The position numbers were made by a program, and so were the translations under genes. A stretch of 64,000 bases of DNA from Pycnococcus provasolii (lineage: Eukaryota > Chlorophyta > Pseudoscourfieldiophyceae > Pseudoscourfieldiales > Pycnococcaceae), in assembly GCA_938743325.2 (NCBI GenBank), contig OW568869.1, positions 496,001-560,000 of the forward strand, written 5' to 3'. The notes under the pieces were generated by a model. That model ran no database searches and had not been told where the DNA came from. It saw only the letters and a program-made list of their open reading frames with translations. Positions 48,343-59,122 of the stretch are shown here, piece by piece; the first letter of the stretch is position 1, and every line of letters starts with the position of its first letter.

Positions 48343-51300
48343 TCATCGTGACATTAGATTCTTCGCCTCGACGAGCTTCGCTATAATCTCGTCAATCTTG
48401 GAGGAGGAGTCGACGTTGACTGGATCTTTGGAACGTGTGGACATGACACCATCATCATCTGGCCACGCCTCAGGGCTGTCACGACGGCCGGACCGTTGAG
48501 TCTCGTTCGCGTCGCCACTCTGCTGGGTGATCTCGTCGTCGTCCTCCGGAATCACACCCTCCTCAAGCTTTTCGAGATTGTCACCAACACTTACCAGCAT
48601 CAGCACCACAGCCTCTTCAGGAAAGTATTTACGAAGCAGCTCCGCGTCCACAATCTCGTCGAATTCGGCACTGAGCATGCCGAACGTCCTCTCCGTCACC
48701 TTGACTCGCCTCGCCTCCTGAATCATGTCCTTGTTATCGTCAGAAAGCATCGCCACCATGTCGTCGCTATTCAGGAACAAGGGCGGTTCGATAGAATCAA
48801 GTTTCGACAAATTGGCCACCCATCGATATGTTTCATAGTAAAGTTCCTGAAGCACCGAGTGTGGATGTCGCTTTGCTGCTCTTTCTCTCGCCGCCTCCAA
48901 GTCTTCCTGAATAGCTTCATAAGTGTTCATCAGGATAGCCAGCAAAATATTCAGCAGGAGAAAGAAGACGAGAAGAAGATATGTGTAGTAGAAGATCGGC
49001 GCTGAGACTTGAGACACACCGTAGATGGGTTCGTACCCATATTCGCCAGTCATCATCATAAATAAAACCTGTACTGAACGCCACACGTCACTGAACTCCT
49101 CTAGAGCGGAGCCGAACATGACCGTACCCATCACGCCAAAGTAAACGAATACGAGCGTGAAGATAATCATGAACCTGACGAGGTTTCCAGATGCGCGAGC
49201 GATGGTACGAATCAAAACGCCGTGCTCGGGGCTACGATTAAGGTGCTTGAATATGGTAAACAAACACAATATAATAATGATGCCATTTAGTGACTGATAA
49301 TTCTTCCAAAGTACAGCAACGTCATTCAAGTGTGCACTTTCGGTGTCTGCGTGCAAAGGCAGGCTCAGTGACGTTGCATTTGGCTCTGTCAAGATCATGA
49401 CGTACCAAAAACACACAATCGACCACGTAATCAAGCGAGCAAGATCAAGAAAATTCCACATGTCTGAGAGATAGGTGTAGCCGTTGAACTTCAATCGGAG
49501 TGGCCTCACGCTAACCTCGACCAATTCAGTCAGCTCGGAACCAAGCGATGCCATGACGAAAAGAAAAAAACAAATCTCAAGACATGCACGGAACCAATCC
49601 ACGGGTGTTAGGTAGAGCTCTAAAGGGAAGGTGTAGATCGAGAAAGAAGGAAGCACTTTTCCCGTAGGCGTGAAGTTTATGTGTAGATCAACCACGCTAA
49701 AGAAATGTGCCATGGCATTGTAAAGCGTGACCTCAAGTGTCACAGTGCGAGTCTGCTTGTCCAGAAAGCGATCTGACTGCATCTCCCTAAGGGTAAGTAA
49801 GCTTAGAGTACGATCGATCGGAAAGTCAACCGAATATCCACCGCCTGTGGCAGATGCTCTGTACTCGTATTTCTGATTGGAGTTAGGTTAGGAGTTAGGA
49901 GTTAGTTCCTGACAAAAATTAAAATTTGATCAAATCAAAATCAGCGGCAACGTACCTGCGGATCAAAGGAAGGCCCGAAGGCGTCTCTACTTTCCGACGA
50001 ACGACTCAGCTCCGTCCAGCAGCTGGGGTAAAATGTGCTAAACCGACGACTGGAAATGCATGACGATGCGTTGACCTGTACACGGCGCTGCTTCAATGCA
50101 AATCCCGATACTAATCGCTGGTATTGCAGAATGTAATTTTGTTCCTGTTTCGTCCATGAATCGCCATTATACCAAACTGGTTCAGGATATACCTTTTCGA
50201 GGAACCCGTTCTCTAGCCAATCAAAAATCTGAGCCTGGTCATTCAAGTCCATCAATGAAGTGCCGTCCAGCGTCTGAGCGCTTGAAAAGTAATTTTTGAG
50301 CGCACTTTCCGTTTTCCAAATCAGCTTAATATCTCGTTGGAGAAGCAGGATGGTGAAGTAAACGATGGTTGCCACGACGTAGATGGACACACCCACGAGA
50401 GCCTCTTTTTTCGCCTTCCTCTCTTCAAGTTCTGCTAATGCGAGCTTTCGACGTACACCCATCTTGCCCGCCTTCTCCATCGCAAATATAGCTTCCTCCT
50501 TACTGTGAAAGTGTTCTTTCATTTCGCCAAACAATTCATTTGCCTTCTCTTCTATGGGAACAATCTTCGTCGGTTTATTTCTCTTTAGCTTCGTCAGTTT
50601 TGCGAGTGTGTCGAATTTCTGAATTTGTGGCTTCTGCTTGAAGCCCCTAGCCCTAGCCCTAAAAGCCTCCGTCACCGGTCCTGGTGGCGGGGTGGTATAG
50701 GTAGCTTTAGCCAAGGTGTTATATCCCATTGCTTTGCCATTCTGCTCTTCACCATTCTGCTCTTCCTGGACGTGCAATCTAGCTTCTCTTTCTGTCATCG
50801 AGTAGGCCCGTCGACCTAACACGTACACGAAAACGAAAACGATCACAACAACGTAGATGATGGCGACCATAGTAATCGTCGAGAGGCCACTGATTAACTC
50901 GGACCCCTTCTTCTCGCCTTTGCTAGTCTTTTTGTATCCAGGCAATTTCTTCGTTGTGCACTCTCCGGCAAACGTCTCAGACGTGACCACATAATCAGCG
51001 ACATAATCGCCGCCGTACAATCCCAAATAGCTTTTGGTGTCGGCATCGCATACAAAGACGTCGAGGTCCTGCGCGTCAGCAGACATTAGCATCTGAAAGT
51101 TGTTCTCAATTTTAGTCGCAAAGCCAGGTGGGTACGAAGTGCGCTCACTTGCAAGGTAGAGATCTCCGGTATTCACATGTACACTCCATCGCATGTGCGG
51201 CTTAGAAGCATTGCCATCTGATTTTCTGTAGTGGTAAACCCACTCTCCCGGGCTGACTGAGCCAATCACCTTTGCAACACCTTTAATCTCACTGATGACG

Positions 51301-54300
51301 AGGTTCGGAGACACGCGGAAGCTGATTCGTGTCTTCATACAGCGTACGCTCACGTAGTACCTTCCAGCTTGGAGCTGCGTGTAGTCGAGTGCTATTGAAT
51401 ATCGACCACCACGGCTACTTTGTAATACTTTGCTTGGCGCGCGAGGTGTCGGAATGTAATCTGCCAATGCAGTGAGTTCCATGCGCAAGCTCTCTGGGTC
51501 GAGATGATCACTCAAATCTTCGACGTTAAAAACCATGTTGTTCTTTGCGTCTTCTGCAGACAAGTCGAGGAAGAAATCCTTGTACTCCCCTAATTCACAG
51601 GTGGAGTAAACAAAGTGATTCTCACGAAGAGGGAGCGCCTGGACCGTCGTCACGAGGCCTTTTTCATGCGAAAATTCATTGTCGCCGCAGTTATTTTTGA
51701 TGCGAGCGGTGATGGAATAATCTGCACACTCGTCACCGCCTCTGACGGCGAAATACCACGTCGCAACATCGAAGTGCCCAATCTCACATGTGGATGCAGA
51801 GAATATGTTGTGACCCTTGCCATCCACGTGCTGACTTGCATGGCGGTACGGCGGGCTGAATCGAATGGGAGGCTGAGTGGCTTGAATCATGTAGTACAGG
51901 TCGCCCTCGTGAATGTCCAGCTCAAATTCGAGCGACATCTTCTCCGTAGCTGCGGAATGATTTGCGCCGCCTGGAATCAGCGCGCTGACGTCATATGAGT
52001 GATATACCCAGTTTCCTTTGCAAACGACGCCGTGGATTGACGATCCGGGTTTAATTTTCGCGTCAATGAGGAGCGCAAGAATGCGAAAGGAAACGGGACG
52101 TGCACCACATTTGACGCTGAGAAAAAAATCGCCCTGGTGCAGGTCGTGGTAACTCACCCCAAGTGATAGCACGCCGTCGGTTGCTATGCCAGCTGTAAAT
52201 TCGGAGTGCCTGCTGGCAGGGATTTGCCCATCGTACAGCGCGATCGACAGGGCATCCGGTATTTCCGCGCTCGACGCGTCGAGGTTGGTCGCCTCCATGC
52301 GAAGGTTTTTCACCGCATCCTTCACGCCAATGTACATGTGAAAATCCTTAATTTCGCCAGGTTCACAGCTCGAGTACGTAAAATGATCAGGCTTTATGTC
52401 CTCCACGCCTGAGGCGAGGCGCGCATCTTCCACCTCGTGCTTCGGCTCAGCGCACGTGTTGGATGGCTTTTTAAGATGAACATATAATTCGTAGTCGGCG
52501 CACTTGTCCATACCGAGCAAAGCAAGATAGTGTAGCCCGCTCCCTGGTTCGATGCCGCAGAGATGTACGAATGTGAAATTTCCCGCAAGGTACTGCTCCG
52601 AGGATGCCGTGCGGTACGGCGGTATAAGCTTTAAAGCTGGTTCGCCATGCGAAGTTTTGTACGCCACCCGTCCCGTGTGCAGGACGATTTCAAAGTTCAC
52701 ATCGCTCACCTCGTCTAAGGGCGGCGAGGAGTCGGAAGCGGCACTCGCAATGGCGCGATGACGTGCATCGTCGTGTCCGCCGCCCGCATCGAAGAAGTGA
52801 TAAATGAAGTCGCCAGGACATACGTATCCACGTGCGTGCGTGCCTTCTTTCACTTCACCCTGAATAACTTCGGTAAGAAGCCTGAATGATTTCGGTTGAT
52901 CGCCGCAGCGTACACTCGCAAAGAGGTCGGCCTTTGAGTCGTAGTCCCACGCATTCAGGGTCACCGAGTAGTGCCCATCAGGCGTTTCCGTGCTCTTGAA
53001 CTCGGTCACGCGATTGCTCGGGATTGCATTTTTGTATACGAAAAGACCGAGTCCTGATTGCGTATAGCCTCGATCGAGATCCTCCACCTCAAATACGACG
53101 TTGCAGTCGCGATATTTATCATTTTTCGGCAATTTGAAGTCTACCCACTCATGCGGCTGGCAGCTGGCACGCATGAAGTGGTCCACGTCGATCACCGTGC
53201 CTGCCGAAGATGATTCGGCGGAGGAGGAGCCTCCTGCAGCGCCGAGGAGCTGTCGTCGTCGATGAAGTTGTCCATCGCACTCGCTGACGTCCGAGACGGG
53301 CTCTGCGGTGACGGATACCTGGAATGTCGCGAAATGATCTCCTCCTAGCACACCCAGATATTCGGTATGGCCAGGCAAAACACACGTCGAAATCGGCATT
53401 GGGTTGTTCTCGTACGCACCACCGGGGCGATGCTCCGACGCGTCCGACGAAAGGTAGGGAGGGATTAACTTGATGGGCGGATAGTCCACGGCAGTTCGCA
53501 TCTTGACATCGCCGGTGAAGAGCCGCAGATGGAACGTGACCATGTATGGCAATGCCCACCCTAGATGACCTAACCAATATCCCTGCGGCATCTCGGCGGA
53601 GTCCGGCACGGTGTAATGATAGTGCGCCCACGTCTCAGGCCCCACCTCGCCGTTGGCGAGCTCGCCGATATGAAGGTCGGAGTGACTAAGTTCGGCCAGA
53701 ACGCGGAAGCGCACAGCTTCGTCGCCGGTGCACTTAACTGAAAGGTAATACCTCGCCGCCTGCAGGTCATGCTCGCTGACGACGATGGCCCAGACCCCGT
53801 CAGCTGAGTATTCTTCCTTGATCGCCGACTCTCGGTTCGGAGGAATTTCATTCTTGTACAGATACACACCGAGCGCGTGCGGCATGACGCCATCGGCAAG
53901 ATTCTGCACCTCGAAGATGAGATTCGACGCCGCTTCCGCCTCGGTCACCGTAAGCATGAAGTCCTGATGATGGTGGTATGCGTGTGTGTGTGTGCGTGTG
54001 TGTGCGTCAGGTTAGTTGTGGTGGTTTGGACGCCATTGATGTTATAGAAGGTAAAGGGGGGCGGGGGGGAGGATTCTGAAACTGCGGGGGAATCCCAAAC
54101 CAAAAACGCCCAAAACCAAATATGAACGTACCTTGTACTCGCCAGGTACACACGAGTCGTACTCGTAGTGATGCAAGAGCATTTCCGTACATTGAATTTC
54201 GCAGTCCTTCTTGCAGATGTGCTTAAGTTCTGTGCAGGTGGGCTGCTCAGCAGCGACGTCGGCGTAAATCTCGTACTCCGCGCAGTGCTCTCCACCGGCG

Positions 54301-55862
54301 AGTCCGATGTACTGCCGTCCCGTCTCGGCATGGCAAATTTGCGTCGTATGGTTCGCGCCTATCGCCTCGGCGTGCTGATACGGCGGCGAAAGCTTCAGCG
54401 GCGGCATCAAGTGACTCGTGAGGTAGAACAAATCACCCGTGGCCACGTCGAGGTTGAAGTGGACATCCACAAAGCTAGCACTTTGGTTTTTAGAATCTGA
54501 CCCAGCGGCAGCTCTTCGATGAGGAATCACGTCGTCGCCGACTTGCACGTAGTGGAACACGAATTGTCCCGGGCACACGAATCCGCTGGCGTGCCCACCG
54601 GGCTTAATGCCGCTATGGATGAAGTAGGGCACCATGCGAAAGTTCATGGGCGTTGGCGACGTCGAGTACACGCTCACGACGTAGTCTCCCTTCTTCAGGT
54701 CCCACTTGTTGATGGTGATGCTGTACTCGCCGTCGACGCTGTATTCCGACTTATACTCGGTGTGTCTGTCGACGGGCACGTTCTCGTTCACAGGGTACAG
54801 GTAAAGCCCAAACGCGCGCGGGTTAATAGGCCCGACCGCGAGATCCTCGAGGAAGATGACCATGTTGTCGTCACGATCCGCGTCGCCGACATGCACGCGA
54901 AAGTCCGAATAGGAGAATGGGGTTGTCTTGCCGTAGAGGAAGTGGTTGTGCTCGAGCTCCGGAAAATGTTGGATATCGTGACCGCCACCGGCGGCGGCAC
55001 CCGTCGGCAAGACCGATTCGTACCTGGAGGAGGGCGAGGCCGCACGCCTGGAGGCAACTGTGTAGCACGCCTCCTCTGCGAAGTCAGCCGAAGGAAACGA
55101 CAGTTGGATTGTGTACGGCACGCATCCCGACGCTGTTTTCAGCGCGACATAGTACGTGTGACTGGCGGCGAGCCAGCACACGTTGATGACGCCGACTTCA
55201 CCGGGCGCCAGGCTTTTGAACGGCGGCCTAAGCCTCAGAGGCGCGGTGTCCGCGTGCTGCATGACGAGCAACGCCGAATTTGCACCTTTACTGGATGCCT
55301 GCACCTGAACTCGTGCCAACCCGTTGCTGAAGGGCGGGGCTTCAAACTTGTGGTAGACGAGTTGCTCTTCGCACGCCTCTCCTTCAATCTTCTCGTCTTC
55401 TGTGAGCGGTGCGACGACTCCGCGCGCGAGTACGCGAAACGTCGTCGTTTCGTCGCCACAGCGCACGCCAAGGTAGTACGTTTTCATCTTGACGTCGTAG
55501 TAGCTGATTTCGAGCGTGTACAGTCGATTTTTGGCTTCGGTGGCTACCATACCGGACTTCCGGTCTGGCGGAATCTCGCCGGTGAAGAGGTGCACGGACA
55601 GCGCGTCCGTCCTGTACCCTTCCAGCTCAGGTTTCAAGTCTTCGACTTCGAACAGCCAGTTGTTGTTGAGCATCTCCTTGCTGTTCACCTCGAAGGAGAA
55701 GTCGCGCCACGACCCTGGCAGGCACTTCATGTCGCCTGTCCACTCGTTGGGTCTGATTGCATCGACGGCGTTCGGCCCACCTGCTGCGTGCACGCCACAC
55801 ATACATAGAGCCAGTACATAGAGCAGCATATACAGGCACATCTGGCTCAGCATCATCATCAT
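48343..55862 (-). CDS. Polycystin-2-type TRP channel with six-repeat ectodomain (three exons)
   Basis: Joining coding-strand exons 55862-54132, 53963-49956 and 49872-48343 gives about 2,422 residues with phase-0 junctions. A signal peptide (LSQMCLYMLLYVLALCMCG) is followed by about 1,550 residues built from six related units of about 260 residues. Unit starts are marked CLPGSWRDF, HNHFLYGKTT, CVPGEYKDF, CQPHEWVDF, CEPGEIKDF and CELGEYKDF, and several units end in a CADYEIY-type motif. A single TM helix (IIYVVVIVFVFVYVLG, about 1603-1626) and a basic linker follow. The polycystin core then begins with S1 (VSIYVVATIVYFTILLL), a TOP/PKD domain (GGGYSVDFPIDR, LDKQTRTVTLEVTLYNAMAHF) and S2-S6. The pore helix reads FSDVWRSVQVLFMMMTGEYG. 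PKD2 channels act in ciliary or ER calcium signalling. An unusual extra TM precedes the core. The ATG at 55862 is the first in frame. Confidence 0.85.
49873..49955 (-). other. Intron 2 of the polycystin gene (83 nt)
   Basis: The donor reads CAG|GTACGTT and the acceptor CAATCAG|AAA, phase 0. Removing it joins FDPQ to KYEYRASATGGGYSVDF, which matches the polycystin TOP domain. Confidence 0.85.
50645..50661. repeat. CCCTAG telomere-like motif inside the polycystin coding exon
   Basis: CCCCTAGCCCTAGCCCTAA occurs in frame and encodes the RARARGF part of the cytoplasmic linker. Confidence 0.7.
53964..54131 (-). other. Intron 1 of the polycystin gene (168 nt)
   Basis: The donor reads AAG|GTACGTT and the acceptor TCATCAG|GAC, phase 0. 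Removing it restores the repeated motif CVPGEYK-DF. It contains a GT/CA-rich run at about 53982-54005. Confidence 0.88.
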
Positions 55863-56599
55863 ACCAGTGTAGGTAGCTCCTCCAACTCCTCCAACTCCTC
55901 GTACTCCTAATACAGGTATGCTGCTGCTGCAAGGTATGCTGCTAGTAATGCTGCTGCTAGTAATGTGTTGCCGGAGTACCCAATAATGCCTTAGAGGTCG
56001 TCTTCTGTACGAGAACCCTGTACTAGATACAAGGCGACATGATTCGCCAAGTAGAACGAATGCCACCTTAAATTTACCTGAAGTGACGTCAAGAAGGTCC
56101 AAGGGACGAATTCGAAAAGGCCAAGGCACAAGGGGGATCCCAAAGGAGCTCTGCCCAAAATCAGATATTAGAGGGGTTTTGAAGGGGCATTTTGGGGCAT
56201 TTCTGGAATTATTTTCAGAATTCCCTGGGAAAATCCGAGAAACGATTCTAGAAATTTTGTTTTCAGGGCAAAAACGAGAAATCGAATTTCGAGTTTCTAT
56301 TTTGTTTTGTTAGGGTTTTGGGTTAGGGTTAGGGCTAGGGTTACCCTAACCCTAACCCAAAACCCTAACCATTTCGTTTGAATTTTTCAGGCAGGACTCC
56401 CCTGCCCGCGTTCTCAAAAAAGAAAGAAAGAAAGAATGACCACCTTCTTAATCATAGGTTGGCCAATAGGCCCACACTTTTGAAGCAAAAGCGTCAGAGT
56501 GGCGTAGGCTCCTCCTCCCTCCCTCCCCTTTTCCCTCTCCCTCCTCTCTTTTCCCTCTCCCCTCCCTTTTTCCCCTCCATTATTCTCCATTCTCCATTC
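55863..56599. other. Promoter region of the polycystin gene with inverted telomere-like repeat
   Basis: This 737-bp gap separates the polycystin start from the small ORF at 56600. Positions 55950-56300 are AT-rich with several short palindromes (such as GAATTTCGAGTTTC). Positions 56309-56369 hold a perfect head-to-head inverted telomere-like repeat listed separately. A CT-rich tract (about 56510-56580) precedes the small ORF. Confidence 0.5.
56309..56369. repeat. Perfect 26-bp inverted repeat of telomere-like units
   Basis: The left arm (56309-56334) contains GTTAGGG, TTTT and GGGTTAGGGTTAGGG. The right arm (56344-56369) is its exact reverse complement. The spacer is 9 bp (CTAGGGTTA). Confidence 0.95.
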
Positions 56600-56854
56600 A
56601 TGACGAGGTCGAACCCAGCACCCTCGCAGCACGCGACGCAACAGCAGATCGCGAAGCACGCTCGCGAGCGTGCTAATGCGGCGCTTCGCCGCAACAGGCA
56701 AGCCGCAGCCGCACTCGCCAGTGCCACACGCGAGGCGAGCGAAACGGTGCCGGAGACGGGTGGAGCGCCAGAAACGGCGGAGATGGAGTTGGAAGAACTG
56801 CCAGATTTGCCAAACAGCAAGCCCGTCCGGTGTAGCCACCCCTTGGGCTTTTAA
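56600..56854 (+). CDS. Small hypothetical ORF, 84 residues
   Basis: The frame starts with an ATG after a CT-rich leader and encodes a basic/Ala-rich helix (KHARERANAALRRNRQAAAA) followed by an acidic tail (MELEELPDLP). No family is recognised. It may be a first exon, since a GT follows PVR in the tail, or it may not be expressed. Confidence 0.3.
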   Translation: MTRSNPAPSQHATQQQIAKHARERANAALRRNRQAAAALASATREASETVPETGGAPETAEMELEELPDLPNSKPVRCSHPLGF

Positions 56855-57493
56855 CCCGTGTGCACCCAAGTGCCACGAGTAATAACCCCCCAAACTTCGA
56901 CAGGTGATGTGTCGTACTACAAACCCCTAAAACTCCAACAATTTCTTCTCATGGTTCTTCAGCGTCGCGTTGTCTTGTATCCCCTGTGCATTTGGAAACA
57001 TTTTTTACCAACATAGTTTTCGTTCATGATAAACATCGACAAAGGATTGTTCTTCGAGAATTTCAGACAGGATGATATCATGTGCTTGGCGTAAATCTGT
57101 GACGACGTTGCGTCTGTGTATCTGGTAGCATTCAGCCGCAACCCACTCGGACAACATCCGCGTCGTGAGTGTGGGCGCTCTTCCTGTCCCACCGCCTGCC
57201 TCGTACATGCGCTGGTCGGACGCGTTCGCGCATCGAAGCATCATCGAACGATTCCTTCGATAGGTGTCCGCGCCCACGCGATCTTTTGGGCACGACCGGG
57301 ATCCCCGGCGTCCCCCCGTTCAGCGAATCCGGGGAACTCATTCTACGACGGGTCCCCAAGTGTGGACAGCTACAAAACCTACAAACCAAAACGCCTCATC
57401 TATCGTAATACCGGACTCAATGTTTGATGTGCCACTCTGTTACAGTTTAAAGCATTCCCCGACTCCGCTGACCAACCCTGAGGACGGCGAGCC
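56855..57493. other. Intergenic region, no gene recognised
   Basis: This 639-bp gap has short open frames on both strands (for example 57116-57427 and 57132-57389) with no coding signature. Confidence 0.4.
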
Positions 57494-58776
57494 TCATCGC
57501 CGGAACGGGTCTCCGCGCGCACGCGTTCGCAAGGCGCGGAGTGCAGCACTGCACAGCTGATGGCGCGACCACCCAACGAAGGGGCTTCGCGTCACTCTCG
57601 GATGTGTTTCAAAAAGATGTTTTCGTAAGCGGTCGACTTGCTCCGGCAGCTTGAGAAGTCCAGTGCGGCGCAGAGAAAGCTTACGAAGATTCTTGAGCGC
57701 CCAAACGGACCGATGCACCTGCTGGATGATGTTGTGGGAGAGGTGAGAGGTCGAGCACCTGGAGGCGAATGTATCCTTGCAGGCGCGGGCAGTCCTGCAG
57801 ACCACGCGCGGAGAGGTCGAGCGTACCAAGCGCCCCCCTGACGTCGTTCGTCGGCCGGTCCTCGACGAGAACGAGAAGGGCGTCGCCGCGTTTTCCCGTC
57901 CAGTCGGGACCCATGAGCTTGCGAAACTCCTTCACCGTGCCCACCTTGACATCCGACAGGAGCTTCGCCTTTTGGTACAGCGTCTGCCGCACTGTCGGCC
58001 CTCCCGCCAAGTCGCCGTGGTTCGTCGTCGGAGACTCCGACGCCTTCTGCGTCGACGCCGCCTCTTCGACGAGCTCTTGCTTTAAGGATGCCGTTCGTTC
58101 GCGCGCAGCCTCCGCCGACGGAGTCTGGGGCGTGACGAATCCCTCCTCGCCCTGCTGCTGCTGCTGCGGCGGCGGCGGCGGCGGCGGCGGTGGTGTGAGT
58201 CGGCGCGGCAGAGCTGTGAGTCGGCACGGCAGAGCTGTGAGGTTGCACGGCAGAGCTGTGAGTCGGCACGGCAGAGCTGTGAGTCGGCACGGCAGAGCTG
58301 TGAGTCGGCGCGGCAGAGCTGTGAGTCGGCACGGCAGAGCTGTGAGGTTGCACGGCAGATCTGTGAGTCGGCACGGCAGAGCTGTGATGCTCTGTCGCCC
58401 ACTCCTCGTCGTTGGCAATGGCGGTGGCAGTTCGAGTGTCACGCCTTCCTCCGCCTCTCCTGTAGCTTGTGCCACGTTCGTCATCACAACTTGTGCTGCC
58501 GTAGCCTTCATGAGGCAGTGGCGCACCATGCAGGTACGGCAAGCTCAGGTGCTGGCTCACCTCCGCGCAAGGGTCAACGCACAGGATATTCGTCAGCAGC
58601 AGCTCCTGGTGCGTGAAAGCAGCCTGTGCAACTTCGATCTTGTTGTTGATCTCCTTGATCTGCTCCTTGATCCGGTTGAAGAAGTTAAAGTCATCCTCGT
58701 CGCTGTACAGCTGCGAGTGGATGCTCTCGTGGAACTTGAGCCTCGTGCGCTCAAGCCTCGCCTCGCGCTCCTCCAT
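57494..58776 (-). CDS. Coiled-coil plus leucine-rich-repeat protein, model uncertain (intron and 7-bp duplication)
   Basis: The ATG at 58776 opens a 72-residue coiled-coil-like exon (ESIHSQLYSDEDDFNFFNRI, KEQIKEINNKIEVAQAAF). A strong donor (GCGGAG|GTGAGC at 58560) and an acceptor at 58506 would join it, in phase, to a second frame. That frame has a minisatellite-coded ALPCRLT heptad array, a Pro/Gln run, TVRQTLYQKAKLLSDVKVGT and the LRR strand LGTLDLSARGLQDCPRL. Near 57738-57751 an exact tandem GAGAGGT shifts the frame. After it the LRR continues as HNIIQQVHRSVWALKNLRKL, with SLRRTGLLKLP and an EQVDRLRKHLF end. The broken frame could be a real 7-bp duplication, an assembly slip or unrecognised splicing. 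Possible relatives are axonemal or ciliary LRR/coiled-coil proteins. No orthologue is claimed. Confidence 0.55.
58195..58383. repeat. 21-bp minisatellite, nine copies, in the LRR/coiled-coil gene
   Basis: The unit is GTGAGTCGGCACGGCAGAGCT, with GTGAGGTTGCAC and CGCGGC variants. It is 21 bp long, so it keeps all frames open: ALPCRLT in the likely frame, SAVPTHS or SQLCRAD in others. It is preceded by a GGC/GCT run at about 58148-58194. Confidence 0.93.
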
Positions 58777-59122
58777 CACGCTTTTTCGCGCCTGCGCCGC
58801 GGCGTTGGCGGCGGATGTCTCGTCGCCGCGATGTGTCGTCGCCGCCCGCCGCGGCGGCAGCCGCCGCCTGCGCCTGGAATGGCGGGGGGAGGGAAAAGGC
58901 ACGCGGCAGAAGGGGCAGAGTAACGCGCCCCCCCCCTGTTACTAGAAGGGGGAGACAGGTCCCCTCCTGGCGGGATAGGATAATTAACAATAAATACGTC
59001 TCGTGTACCTGTCTCGTGTCTCCCTTTCCAAACCCGAATCATCAGAACAGCGGTTAGGGTTACAGTAGGGTTAGTGCTCTTTTTAAAAACTCACTCTAAA
59101 GTTTACGCAATCAATAATCATA
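58777..59122. promoter_or_regulatory. Divergent promoter (LRR/coiled-coil gene / CNNM transporter)
   Basis: The gap is 346 bp. GTTAGGGTTACAGTAGGGTTAG at 59053-59074 is a weak TTAGGG pair, about 50 bp before the CNNM ATG. A C-run lies at about 58928-58936. Confidence 0.5.

Noticed and set aside
54519-55808. Plus-strand open frame of 429 residues over the polycystin first exon
   Set aside because: It overlaps a strongly supported coding exon on the other strand and shows no domain.
57769-58923. Plus-strand open frame of 384 residues over the minisatellite
   Set aside because: It stays open because the 21-bp repeat has no stops in any frame. The minus frame shows LRR and coiled-coil sequence instead.
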